DNA from: Tetradesmus obliquus
Lineage: Eukaryota > Chlorophyta > Chlorophyceae > Sphaeropleales > Scenedesmaceae
Length of the DNA stretch: 64,000 nt
Reading direction: 5' to 3'
Assembly (NCBI GenBank): GCA_030272155.1
Contig: CP126192.1
Span: 3,568,501-3,632,500 of the forward strand
Both the position numbers and the translations under genes were made by a program. Of the stretch, positions 24,096-36,082 are shown piece after piece (within the stretch, counting starts at the first letter, position 1; every line of letters begins with the position of its first letter). The notes below the pieces were generated by a model. That model had not been told where the DNA came from. It saw only the letters and a list, made by a program, of their open reading frames with translations, and did not search any database.

Positions 24096-24868
24096 CAGCG
24101 CCGCTACAACATCACGGACAGGCTCTCCTCCGAGTGAAGCGGGGCCAGCCGCTGCCGCTGCCGCCGCTGCTGCTGCTGCTGCTGCTGCCAGGCGCGCACC
24201 TATGGACATCACCGCCAAATTCTCCTCAACACCAACGGAGGATTAGCCGCTGCCGCTGCTACTGCTGCTGCTGCTGCTGCTGCCAGGCGCGCACCTATGG
24301 ACATCACTGCCAGGTTCTCCTCCACGTACACGGGCGACCAGCCGCTGCCGCTCTGGTGCACCTCCTCGCCCTCAAGCCCCGTCAGCTTCGGGGCTGACGG
24401 CCCGCAGATGTCTATGTCCAGCAGGCCCACCTGGCAGCAGCAGCAGCAGCAGCGGTGAGGCTAGTAAAGCAGTCGCAGGCTCCCCACCAACCTTGCATGG
24501 GCAGTTGGGTGCTGCTTTGGCAACACGCTGTTGCTGGGGCAGTTGCTGCTCAGCTGCTGCAGTGCAGCACAGGGTGTTGCTGTCGAGTGATCAACAGCCC
24601 ATTGCTACAATCCATGCTGATGCGTTCTTTGCTGCTGTGCCTAAACTGCTGTGTAGGATGTGCAGCAGCGCTGCTGTGCATGCATGCACGCACCTCCTTG
24701 CCCTGAGCAGCTAGGGCGAAGGCCAGCTGCGTGGCGAATGTGCTCTTGCCCACACCGCCTTTGCCAGACAGCACCAGCAGCTTGTTCTTCACACTGGCCA
24801 TGCGCTCTGCAATGGCCTGTAGGTCTGCATGCCGCAGCATGGGTTGCACACAATAGATGCAAGGTGAA

Positions 24869-24911
<43 letters not shown>

Positions 24912-25276
24912 CAGTGTGCATGCGGCGCTGCTGCCATGTTGTCTGAGCAAGCAGCCATGCAACGGTGCTGCTGTGTGAATGCAGCTGTGAGGGCCACTAT
25001 GGCACGGACTGATACCTTGACGCAGCGCTGCTGCTGCCTCACCTGGATCAGGCCCCTTGGGAGCAGAAGCACAGACTGACTGGTTGGGGCAGCCGGCGCA
25101 GGCTGACGCCTTTCCGGCATCCTCGCTTTGTGTGCCGGGGCAATCTGCATGCAACAAACATGTTTGTGTCTCAGCTCAAGCCCCTGCTGGCCTGGGCGCT
25201 CATCAACCTCCACTGCATGCAGGCGTGTAGGAGAGGTTCGCGTACGTGCAGGGGCGTTCTCGGGGACGTCGCTCAT
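22176..25276 (-). CDS. NBP35: Cytosolic Fe-S cluster assembly scaffold NBP35/NUBP1
   Basis: P-loop NTPase scaffold of cytosolic and nuclear Fe-S cluster assembly. Seven minus-strand exons: 25276-25246, 25144-25043, 24824-24694, 24430-24295, 23697-23649, 23249-22982, 22658-22176 (399 aa, phases consistent). The start [14 protein letters not shown] is rebuilt across the first junction. It has the N-terminal four-Cys ferredoxin-like motif (Cys 12, 26, 29, 35), Walker [10 protein letters not shown] at about 65-73, [30 protein letters not shown] and VENMS. After VENMS the CPxC motif that binds the bridging cluster in yeast and animals is absent; this matches what is known of plant NBP35. The C-terminal half carries Ser- and Ala-rich inserts, one a run of seven Ser. 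Introns hold several repeats, including a duplicated exon 4 end. Confidence 0.95.
22661..22693 (+). repeat. (GCA)n tract forming an NBP35 acceptor
   Basis: Eleven GCA/CAG units; in sense orientation (CTG)n CAG running straight into the acceptor of the last exon (22658). Confidence 0.88.
23344..23466 (+). repeat. 41-bp minisatellite, three copies, in an NBP35 intron
   Basis: Copies start at 23344, 23385 and 23426, each beginning GGCGGTCAATTGCAAGCAGT; the third is degenerate after about 25 bp. Intronic, between the exons at 23649 and 23249. Confidence 0.85.
24056..24330 (-). repeat. Tandem copies of the NBP35 exon 4 end with CTG runs
   Basis: The true exon end and donor at 24295 (sense GTGATGTCCATAG|GTGCGCG) is repeated about 99 bp downstream in the intron near 24196, with the same donor and a recognisable ENLAVMSIG codon stretch. 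A third, more eroded trace lies near 24110-24150. Each copy is separated by long (CTG)n tracts, the largest at about 24057-24092. Confidence 0.75.
24871..24910 (+). repeat. (CAG)n microsatellite in NBP35 intron 2
   Basis: About thirteen uninterrupted CAG units in the intron between exons ending 25043 and starting 24824. Confidence 0.9.
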
Positions 25277-28200
25277 TATTGTGACTACTTTGATTAACAG
25301 TAACCAACAGCAAGAATAGATACTGAGCTTGGTTGCTGCTTTGGATGGAAATGTGCAGTAAAAATTGTCTGTCCCGTCAGCAGGGTAATCACCGATCACA
25401 TGTATGGCTTGCGATGACGCTGCTGGTAACTGCAATTAGCCAAGCTTTGAAGCACCGTCATGATACGCGCAGGGGTGCACGCACCCACGTTGACATTTAC
25501 ATGCTACTGACAACATCACCTGTGTCATGACAGATTTGTGACCAGCAGCATGTCAGCCCTGCCAGGGAGTGCCTGATCCGAACGGCTGGTGGCCGACCTT
25601 CCTTGAAATCACGAGTTCCTTGGATCACCGTGCATTGCACAATTGCATGAACTGCAAACTCTCCCTCCAAAGCAAGAAGGCTTCCGTAGCAAGCGTTTTC
25701 ATGTCCAGTTACAAACTGCGCAGATGCAAGATCCCCAGCAAGCTGCTTGCAAGCCGCCACCATAGCAGGCAGCCTTGCCTCTTCACCACATTGTGTGCGA
25801 AGAGTTGCAGACTTGAACACATCATCACGGATGTTGCTCGTGAGCAACAACACGCTGTCATGCCTGCTGACAGGCCACAGCCTTCACGGCAAAGGTACCT
25901 GCCTGCTTCCAACCTGCGCCACCTCCAAACAAAACCACATGCATCGCATCAGTACGAAAACCGCACGTATAGTAACCAGCAGAGAACTTCGGTCCAACAG
26001 CCTGTCAATTGGTCCTGGGAACGACCACCAAACCACACGGCCGGCAAACCATCCACGCCGTCAACCAACAAGTAGCCGTGAGCAGCCAGCAACAAGCGTT
26101 GTGGAGCAACATACTCATCTACGCCTGACCGACAGATCCTGCAACCACCGCGGCGGTAAAGGAGCCCGCCCACAGGTCGACACCACCGCACCACCAAAGG
26201 GGAGGCCCTGGGGGGCCAACGAAACAAGTGGCATAGCTCCAAGTGCTGGAAGTTTTTGAGCACCACACAAAAAACGCACTGGGACACAACAGGGGCACCT
26301 CAGCAAGGCACACCACACGAACGCCGCCTGTCCCAGCTGAAACACTGTCGTAAACCGCGACCCGCAGCAGAAGCATGCGGGCCTGCAACAACAGCACCAA
26401 GTCTTACGACATGGGGATTACTGTGCGAGTGGTGCCAGGAGAGCACCAGCCGCCCCCTCGTGAGGGAGCGCGGGCCCTCCCTCCTGACTAGGCAGCAGCA
26501 AACGCACCTGATGGTTCAGCAAACAGTTCAAAATCAATCATGTCGTGCACGCCCAGGTCTCAGCCGCGCGCGGAAGGGAACCAGAGACAGACAACCCCCC
26601 GCTAGTCACAAACAAAGCATGGCAACGACCCGTCGCGTGCATGGCCGAGACACCCGGCGCTGCCTTTGTTTGGGCAGGCCGCTAGTGGTACAAGAGCTCG
26701 TGCTGATACTGCTGCGGACTGCCAAAAAACGATGCCAGGCACGACCCCGGCGCACAGGCCAGACCATAAGAGGGTACGAATGACCTTACGGTGCTGGCTA
26801 AGCTCAAATGGGAAGGTACAAACACAAATACCCCTGAAAGCTATCCACACACCACCACCTACAAAACGATGCGACATGCGACAAAAATGCACACTCTTGT
26901 ACCTGCCATTGCTGCACGGCACAGCGTAGCTGCTTTCATTGTCAAAAGCACCAACTCGTAACAACACATGGCGTGGCTGCCACCGCCACCAGCCATAGCA
27001 CCAGCCGCCAATGCAGCAGCCGCTGGGTATTGGGAGAAACAGAACGCCCAGCACTGCGTGCCACAGCACCAACACACAGCACACGCGCGATCACATGCCG
27101 GAGCGGCCGATACGCAGCACGCACAACGCCGGGAGCCCAGCTAGGCCTGGGAAATGTAACGGGAAGCAAAAACCCACATAGGGAATCAGCAAAGCTTGCA
27201 CCCAATACACAGGTGCTGACGCCCAGCTGCCCAATCGCGAGCACGCAGGGAACGGTCCTTCAAAGTGGAAGGGGGGCGATGCTGCCCTCCTCATGCCACG
27301 CAGTGGGCGCATCAATTGCCAAGGCGCGCGCCACCCTGACAGTACAACACACACAGACAGTGCAAAAGGGCCGACAAGCAAAATCCAGCATGCAAGTAAT
27401 CCATGGTTGTCCCTGAGCCAGGACAGCACTCCCTAACACCACCAAAACAGCACTGACCACCTGCAAGAAACGTGGTATGAACCTGTATATTCACCATTCA
27501 CTTCACAAGCAAACAGCAACCGCCGCTAACGACACTGAAGCACTGCGCCGACTCTCCAACGAACACACACCACAGCACCCCCTGCCCTCCAACACCACTG
27601 CCGCGCCAAACAACCAGCACTAACAATGCCGTGGCTGCCCAAGGCGTCATTCACCACGATCAACGCTGAACAAGACACTCATCATACTCGATATCATATG
27701 GGTGCCCTGTACGACTGCCCGGGGCGGCCGCCACGCCACACTATGCATGTAGAGAAGACTCCAGGGAACTCGAACGGTCAAGTGACCTGCCAATGTGCCT
27801 GCCTGGGCTCACCATGATGATGGAACGCGCAATCGTCACAGCCCACAGCAGCACTCCTGCAAACGAGGCACAACACACCTGCCACTCACTGTGTGATGAG
27901 CAGCAGCAGGCGCAGCCTCAGGCCAAAACACCGCCTCAGAAAGGCACCGACCACAGCAACTAATCAAGCACTGAGAGGGGCGCACAAGGTGCTGCATTTG
28001 TAGAGCGGCCAGACACACAACGTAGCTCAACACAGGAGCAAAGCATGTCGCCAAATGACTACTGTCCACACCTCCATCCGGTAAACCTGCTTGTAGCCAA
28101 GCCACAGCACAGAACAATCAGTCCACCACCACTGCATGCAGATACAAGTCCTGCTGACGCAAAGCACTAACAGCCTGCAGACGCAAACGTGTTGCAACCA

Positions 28201-29427
28201 AGTACCATGTGGTACGCTTTCACCTCACAACGCATCCGTCCACCCCCTGCCCCGCCCCACCCTGCTTTGCTTCACATCACCCAGCCTGTCCAGCCCCAGC
28301 AAGCTGCCGCTGTGTCATCACAGCATGCCTGCTATGTGCTGCTTCAGTAGCAGCCCTGCTCGCTGGCAGCAGCCAGGCCTGCAGACAGTCCCATGTGGTT
28401 GGGTGGGCTCTGCTGGGAGGCCCACGAGCCAGCTGAGGCCAGCTGATTCATCCGCCTGTGTGGCAGTGAAGCCAGGCAAGGAGCAAGAGCCTGGGTACCA
28501 GCCAAGGCTGTGGCGCAAGCAGCAAGGAGCCTTGCTACACTACACTGCACATGCTCGGCACTGAGGCGCATGCATGGCATGGCTGGGCAGGAGCAACAGC
28601 AACGAGGCGCACGCGTTGCACACACTGCGCTGAGCAAGCACGCTTGTGCAAAGGGCAGCTGGCAGCACTAAACATGTGGGGACTGCGTGCTGTACAAACA
28701 AGAGAGGCACCTGTATGTAGAAGCAACAGCTGACTGTATGGCACGCATAAACAGGCCCAGCACACACCACCACGACGCACTGAGGGTAAAATCTAGTTCT
28801 GTCAGACAGTGAAGAGTCCAAAACAACAGCTGGCTGTTGCGTTGTTTGCAGGAAATACACTGGCCTGCCATGAAACACCTCAACCACGCGCTTGCCCCTC
28901 TCCTTTTAGCAAAGCAAACAAACAAGTCTGCATCAACAGGCACGCGTCGTTGGCGGCAGGACGTCCGCCTCATACGCAACCATTCTGAAGCACTGCACAA
29001 CAAGCGCCTGCTCCTAGCTGTAGGCGTGGTGTGGTGGCAAACGCTGTAGCACAAACCAAAAAATCCAGAACTTTTGTATGCTGCAGCGTCCTGACATGAT
29101 ACCTTCCAACGCGGCATATCCTGCAAAGCCTCGATTCCTGAACGACCGACTCCTAGCAAGCGCGTGTCATACCGCGAGCACGTGCCCGCCTATACCCCGA
29201 GCAACACACACCCATGTTCCTGCATAACACACAATGCCCATGATACCCACAATACAGGCGCAAAAGCTGCACGCAAGGCGAGCGCAGCATACAAAGCGCA
29301 CCACCCAGGCGCCGCAGCAGCCAGTCACAATACCCCAGACAGTCACAAGTCGTGGTGCAAAACGGGTCATCACTAGCTGGCTACCACGAGGCTAGCCGGG
29401 TGCCACATCACACACCCAGAGCAAAGC
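25277..29427. other. 4.1-kb stretch without a recognisable gene
   Basis: No family motif was found in any frame; open frames are short and look random. From about 25.5 kb the + strand is rich in A and C and poor in T. In this window that composition is typical of the antisense of introns and UTRs, so the region may be transcribed from the minus strand: the NBP35 promoter side, then a long 3' UTR of the hnRNP H-like gene, a non-coding transcript, or an old unrecognised mobile element. Confidence 0.5.
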
Positions 29428-32400
29428 CTACAGCATTGCTCCTGACCTGTGGTCTGCCCAGCCGCCGTTCTGGCCGCCGTTGCCGTTCTGGAAGAACATC
29501 ATGTTGTCGGCAGGCGTGCCGTTGGGCATCCAGTTGGCCTGCTCCTGGCCCTGCTGCATGCCGTTGGGCCCGCCCTGCGGGTGCTGCTGCTGCTGTTGGC
29601 CGTTGGGCAGCAGGCTGAGGCCGTTGAGGGCGCTACTCAGGCTGCCCATTGCTGCAGGGGGGACAGCAAGGCAGTGGGGGAGGGGCAGCAGCGCGGGAAA
29701 AGGCAAACATCAGATAATGTACACTGCACCACCCAGGAGAAGCGGAGCAAGCACAATACAAAGATGCCCGCCCTTGCCAAGCACACCCAGAGCATCAGCA
29801 CAGCAGCACCGCCAGCCTACCTGAGCCGTTAAGCTGCTGACCCAGCTGCTGCGCCACTGCCAGCTGTGCAGGGTCCACTGGCGCCATGGACATGGGCCCG
29901 GTGGCAGGGATCTGCCCCAGCTGCGACAGGTGCGGCTGCTGGCCGTTGGGCCCGCCCATGCCGCCCATGCCGCCAAGCATCTGGTGCATGTGGCCGGCCA
30001 GCCAGGGGTTCTGGCTCATCAGCAGCGCGGGGTTGGCGGCCGCCAGCGCCTGCAGCGCAAGGGCTGCCGCGTTGATGCCGTTGATGCCGTTGAGCGCGCT
30101 GTTCATGGGCGACACGCCGTTGATGCCGTTCAGGCCGGTCTGCGGAGGGGGCGCGGCGGCGGTGCAGCAGCAGAAGGTCAGCATGTAGTAAACACACTGA
30201 AACGGCATCGCCCACTGCACAACAACGTATGCAGCAGCAAGCATGCAAGCATGTACACAGGCAGGATGCCAAGCCGCGAAGCTGAGTTATCCTGCAAGCG
30301 CTGCCCGCCGCTCACACTCACCATGAGCTTGTGCCCGCCCTCGCTCTCGTGCTGCAGCTGCACCTTGTCCATCTCGTGCCTGCCCACCAGCTGCAGCATG
30401 CAGAAGCGGTCCCCGTACTCGGGGCCAAACTTGGCGCGGTCCTTCTCCTGCAAGGGGGCACGCAGCGCAGGAGCAGCGGCACGGAAAAAGTCAGCACAAC
30501 CGCATGCGCGGACAAACAAACCAGGAGGCCGTTCCTGCAAGCACACGCGACGTCCTGCACGCGCCATCCCTGCAGCAAAAGCCGCAAGCAGCTGGACACA
30601 CGCCAAGATGACAAATCCCCATCTTGCCATCCGACTTCCAGGTACAGCGTTATACATTCACCTCGCTTCCCACCAGTCCATGCAGCCGCCAACACACCGC
30701 AGCTCGCAACGGCGCTCACCATGGCGCGCACTGCCTCCTGCGGCGTCTCAAACTCGATGAAGGCCATGCCCGTGGGCCTGCCGTCTGCGTGCATGATGAA
30801 GCTCACGCCCTCGGGCTTGATCTTGTAGCCGGAGAAGAACTTGCGCACGTCTGCGGCGCCGGCCTTGAAGGGGATGCCCTTGACCTTGAGGATGCCCTCG
30901 CCGCCAAAGCGCAGCGCGAGCGTGGCCTGCATCTCCTTGCGCGACACCTGCACAAGGGTGAGGTGTGAGGCAAGCGGCGGCAACAACAGGTGAGGTGTGA
31001 AGACTGGTGAGTGAGCAAGCGCAGCAACAATAAGAAACCATAGCTTGAATTCTGCTGCAGCAACGCGTCACAGCGTCCCATTGGCACAGTAGGCTGCTAC
31101 TTGTACTCCTCCTGCTGCTGCTAGATCCTGATGGTGCCGGCAGTCTCCACAACATCTTGCCAGCTTGCTGCCTGCAATGCGCCGCCAGCCTGTGCAGCTG
31201 CGCACCCACCTGGATGAGGCGCACATATCTCTCGCCAAACTTCTCATTGAACACCTTGTGGTCCTTTTCCCGCATGGCCTTGACTGCCTCCTCGTAGTTC
31301 TCAAAGTCCACGAACGCCTGCAGCAAACAGAGGCAGCAGCAGCAGGCAACAGCACAGAAGACAGTTGGCATGTTGGGATGATGTTTGCAGGGGGCGGGGT
31401 CCACCTATTGCAGGCCGCTGCAAACTATTTGCTAAACCTGAGTTGAAGAGGGGCGCAAAGCAAAGCTGCTGCAGCTTCTTCGAAGTGTGCAAGCACGTCA
31501 CCTATAGCTAGCTGCGCCACGCGCGAGCAACAGTGCCTCCTAACACAGCACCTGCGCACAGCTGGTGCTGCTGCAGCAGGCTGCAGCCTCTGCTGCAACA
31601 TCCTACTGCTGGGTCGCGCCCGGAGCATGCAGTGCCATGTTGCTTCTGCCCTCTGCAGCAACTCCCATGTTATTGCTTCTGCTACTGGTAGCATCCTGCA
31701 GCCCTCGCATGCCCAGCAAGCACACACCTCGCCTGTGGGCTTGTTGTCTGAGCGCACCACCAGCTGCACGCCGTTTGGCTTCAGCCTGTAAGCCTCAAAG
31801 AACTGAATGATGTCCAGCTGCGTGGCGTCAAAGGGCAGGCTCTTCATCTTCACCACGCTGTCCATGTGCATGTGCGAGTGACCCTGCACGGTGAGCAGCA
31901 GCACGGCACGGGACGCAGAAAACACATGATGAGCAAGGTGAACCCAACAAGGTGAACCCAACATGGTATGGTGTCACAGTTGCAGCATCGCAGGCCTCGC
32001 CGCTGTCCCTAACAGTAACATAGCAGATTCCACAGGTGTGTTCGCTTGCACCGCTGGTCAAGGTTGCTGCTGCCGTCGCACCACGCCCTACTGCTGCTGC
32101 CCATGCCACTGCTGTCCATGCCATTGCTGTCGGTTGCGGCTCACCTGCTGCACCATGTTCTGCTGGTGCACCACCTGCTGCATGTCTGCCACATCTGACT
32201 CCAGTGTGGGGTACACTCGCACGTATCTGTCGCCAAACTTCTCGCCAAACGTCTCCCTGTCTTTCTGGCAGGCCCTCTGAGCCTCATCTGGGGACTCAAA
32301 GACAACAAAGGCCTGCGCAGCAATTTGGCAGGAAAAAATGCTAAAGTTAGGGTTGAAAGCAAACTCGCACAGCACCAATTGATCGCCCGTGGCGAGCAGC

Positions 32401-32742
32401 AGCCCAGGCGGGAGCTTAACATCCCAAGACAGGACGAGCGCGAAGACGAATACCCCAACCCAGCTCCCGCAGTTAGTGAATGCATTGATGCAAACCAAGG
32501 CTATTATAAGGGCCACTGCCAGGGCAGCAGGCCCTGTGTGGCGTGCCGTGCGCGCGGCCACAGCTGCATCGCCTCACCTCGCCGCTGGGGCGCCCGTCTG
32601 GATGCCTTTTGAGGTAGATGTTGTTGGACTTGATGCCAAAGCCACCGTAGAACTTAAGCACGTCTTCACTGGACGCCTTGAAGGGCAGTCCCTTCATCTT
32701 TACAACGCTGCCATCCAGAGGCAGCGGTGATGGCGATGCCAT
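29428..32742 (-). CDS. hnRNP H/F-like RNA-binding protein with three quasi-RRMs
   Basis: Nuclear RNA-binding protein of the hnRNP H/F/GRSF1 type; family members bind G-tracts and control splicing and polyadenylation. Eight minus-strand exons: 32742-32578, 32312-32145, 31883-31728, 31317-31210, 30947-30720, 30447-30322, 30139-29821, 29651-29428 (497 aa). RRM1 about residues 12-95 (VVKMKGLPFKASSEDVLKFY, AFVVFESPDEA, GDRYVRVYP), RRM2 about 118-199 (VVKMKSLPFDATQLDIIQFF, AFVDFENYEEA, GERYVRLIQ), RRM3 about 218-305 (ILKVKGIPFKAGAADVRKFF, AFIEFETPQEAV, GDRFCMLQL). Each uses the atypical LPF/IPF core of quasi-RRMs. The C-terminal 180 residues are Asn/Gly/Gln/Met-rich with repeated NGING-type units, a likely low-complexity condensation region. 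A Met eight codons upstream (32766) is an alternative start. Confidence 0.93.
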
Positions 32743-34613
32743 ATCGCTAACTCCCTCTACAACCATCCCAAGCAGCAGTAGATGCCGCCCTGATCGTGTG
32801 AGTGCAGTCTGGCCTCGGTCTACTCGCGCAAATATCTTTGGAGCAAAACTTTCCAACAAGAACCTAAAATTGTTGCTGACGATCGCTGTGAAGTCTGCTG
32901 GATGAGCTGGGGACGGCGTGTGTTGAGGCTGGATACAGGGGATCAGGCCGAGTGTTACTGACACGTCTCGCTGCAACTGCCGATTCACTTTTTGCTTTGG
33001 GTGGGCGCCCTCCATCCAAGTGCTTCTAAGGGCTGATTAAAGGTATATGTTTTGTCACAGGAGCAGTTTAAGTTTATTTGGGGGCTTCTACGTCCGGTTT
33101 GTGGTGAGTCCTGTGAGGATCGTGAGCTGGGGTAAGCAATGTTGGTATATAGTGCCTGAACTGTGACGGTTGCATCTGAATGTATCATCTTGGGGTTTCA
33201 ATCCTGCTATTTGATCCACGTGAGCTGCGTTGGGCTGCAGCACCGGTGTTCTGCTGGCCTCTCCGCATCAAAATGTGTGAAGTGCAAAAACTGGTGACAA
33301 AGTGTTTTAAACTGTTTTGTGCTCCGTTTGTCGCCTTCACGCTGGTTCTGCGTTGACTTGTTGACCGTATCGGATCCAGCGGATCACCCTGCTGCTTTGG
33401 TTGTCTGCTTCGCGCAATTTCGCTGAAGCTGCAACTGGTCGGCGGATGTACACGCATTTCTGTCGTGCGGAAGCGACACCTTTCAGCCTTCTTCAAATGC
33501 ACAGTTGGCATGGTGCCGGCAGGCATGCTGAGGTGCTGAGGTGCTGGCTGTCATGACTGTGATCACTGGCCCAGTGGGCACTAATCCTTGTGTCCGGCTA
33601 GTAACCATCCCCACGGTCCGACTCTGCAAGTCCATATCTATGAAGAATAGTGTGGCAACCCGCTGTGTGTGACAACCCCCATGCAATCATTGCATTGAAT
33701 GGCATACTTGTAGAGCGGATGCTTGCGACATGGGCAAACCTGTGTTTTACCGAAGCAGCAGCACTGTGACATCCAGCAGCAGAGCAAGCAGCGCTGCCAG
33801 CAGAATGCAAGCACTGCCAGTGCACCATTCATCCTCTAACGCACACCTCGGCGCCTGCAGGGTGCTGTGCCACAGCAATGGCAGTGGCTGGTGTCTGGCA
33901 TTCTGCCACAGCAGCTGTGCTTGGTGCCTGCCACATCAGGAAAAAGATCCAGGGCACCAGCTTTTTTGCATTTCTTACTCATTTTCATTATTGGCGGCGT
34001 GAGCAGCGAGGCGTGAGCACGATGTGTTGTTCAGCAACTGGGGTTGTATGCGCAAGTGATCGTCATGCCATTGCTACTTTTGTGTCACAAGTGGCTGGCC
34101 ATATGCCTCGCGCCCCACTGGCGGAGAAAGAGGGAAGCACTGCCCCATCACTTCACAGTGTGCAACAGCTCCGTGCTGCTGGAGTGACATGTCAGCTGAC
34201 GTCTATTGCTCAATCGGCAACAATCTTCATGATAGCTGGCGCAGGCCTGTTCACCAGCATGCAGAGGTGACAATAGCAGCAGCACGCGCGTGCTCTGCAG
34301 GGTTCCCACGTACCCCACGCGCTCACTAAAAATATGGTAACAGCAGTAGGCTTACTGCTCTGCAATCCTATGTGTCGGCACTACTTGCCATATTCTCTCA
34401 AAGTCCTCATTCATGCTCAGCAAAGACTATGATACGCTTGCAGAACATTGGACTCCCAGAAGAAGGTGCAACACAGGATCAGGGGCTCAGGGTGTCACAT
34501 CATGCTTGCATGTGGGTGGGTGTTGGGCAGCTGAACCTCCTTAGCGTGCTGGCACTGGCTGGCAGCGCTGTCGTGTCCTGTCACACTGCTGACGCTACCG
34601 CTCCTGCCAACAC
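32743..34613. other. Intergenic region upstream of the hnRNP H-like gene
   Basis: Should hold the hnRNP H-like promoter and 5' UTR (right of 32742) and the 3' UTR of the acidic-protein gene (left of 34614). The minus frame stays open to 33015 but upstream codons show no conserved features. No RNA gene or mobile element seen. Confidence 0.55.
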
Positions 34614-36082
34614 CTACAATGCCGCTAACAGCGGGTCGCTCTTCAGCAGTTGCTGCCGCACCATCTCATCCTTTTGCCAACTGATTGATGCGGCCAGCTG
34701 CTGTCTGAGCTCCAGCCGGCGCTGCGGCGTAAGCGTGGAGCTGCTGGCAGCCAGTGTGATGCTGGACACTTCTGCACAGCCTTCAGGCTGGTTGGTGTGT
34801 TGTAGCGTCTGCTCCACAGCACCGCCCTGCAGGAAGAAACAGCAGCAAGGTCTTGTTGTGTTGCCAGAGACTGTACAAAATGTCATGCAGGATCTTACAT
34901 ATCAGGGCCAGGTATGCACAATAATATGCATGCTTGCTCCATGTCTTCTTTTGCATGTCTGAGCACCAGCAATGCCATGAACAAGCTTTTCAGGTGCAGC
35001 CATGCATTGCAGGACTGTTACCACACTTGACGTGAGGATCAACAGGATGGTCGTTGGACATCGTTTTGAGAGCTGGCAGAGCAAGGTTTCATTAAGCTGC
35101 ATTGCTTGTCCACAACGCATATCGAGCTGCTGGTGGAGGTTTGCTGTTCATTTGCACATGATGCTCAGGTTACTTACATGCTTATTTGCCATATGCAAAC
35201 TCCATGTCAACATGCCTTACCTGTCCAGACTTGCCGTCAACAGTTGCTCCAGCAGTCACTGCTGATGTGCTTGATGCAGGGCCTGCGATACTCAAGTCCC
35301 CATCATCACCAGCATCACTGCCTGAGCCGCTGGGTCCTTCATCTGCCCCTTCACTGTCGTCTTCCTGCTCCTGCTCATCTGTGCCAAACGATCCTGCACT
35401 GCCGCTGCCGTGGCTGCACTCCGATCCATCATCATCACCATCGCTGCTGGCATCCTCATCTGCATGCGGTGAAGCACAAACTGCCACGTGTTGGCATGTC
35501 TTTATGTTTGCAAACTTGGCGTCAGGCAATCCACTGGTCAGTTGCAAGGGGGCTTCACGTGCATGTTGGCCAAGCACCTGCCGCGCTTACAGCCGAGTTG
35601 GTGCACCGCTTAGGTGTGCCGCGCACCCATCACTGCTTCCAACATTGGCTGCGTGGCTGTACCATCCAGAACTAAATTACTGCAAGTTATGCATGAGCTC
35701 CGTGCCTGCAGCATGTTGATAAAAGCCTAAAGTATACTGGCCACAAGGTTAGTCTTGGCTCAAACGTCTGCGTACCAAGCTTGAGCTTGGCTTGCACTGC
35801 ATCTTGGAACTCCAGCAGCAGTGCGTCTCCTGGGGCCACAGTGAGGGCTGCAGCAAACAGCGGCAAAATACAAAGTAAGAATGTTGGTGGTACTGGCTCA
35901 GGTACTGTTTGCTTCCAGATTACGCACCTTTCTCCAGTATAGAAGCTGCTGTGCTGTACTGCTGAGCCTTGATGGCCTTCACAAGGTCCTGCTTGTGCTG
36001 TGGCAGCAGCACCAACACATCAAGTGAGACCAGAAACAACTAGGGCGCAGCTTTTGCTCTAGTACAAGATACAGACCTGCAT
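34614..36082 (-). CDS. Small acidic protein with a TPR-like head, function unknown
   Basis: Five minus-strand exons: 36082-36077, 35997-35928, 35847-35776, 35459-35221, 34826-34614, phases matching, 199 aa. The first coding exon would carry only Met-Gln, because the next upstream in-frame codons run into a stop. Residues 1-49 form two amphipathic helices (DLVKAIKAQQYSTAASILEK, then VAPGDALLLEFQDAV) like a single TPR unit. Residues about 50-105 are a highly acidic Asp/Glu/Ser/Gly region, and the C-terminal 60 residues are helical with RRLELRQQLAASISWQKDEM. I recognise no family with a known role. It is head to head with SKI3, the starts being 344 bp apart, so the two may share a promoter. Confidence 0.65.

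Noticed and set aside
26256-26783. 175-codon + strand frame in the gene-free block
   Set aside because: Composition is random (Arg/Thr/Gln-rich from A/C-rich DNA), with no domain and no splice-linked neighbours.
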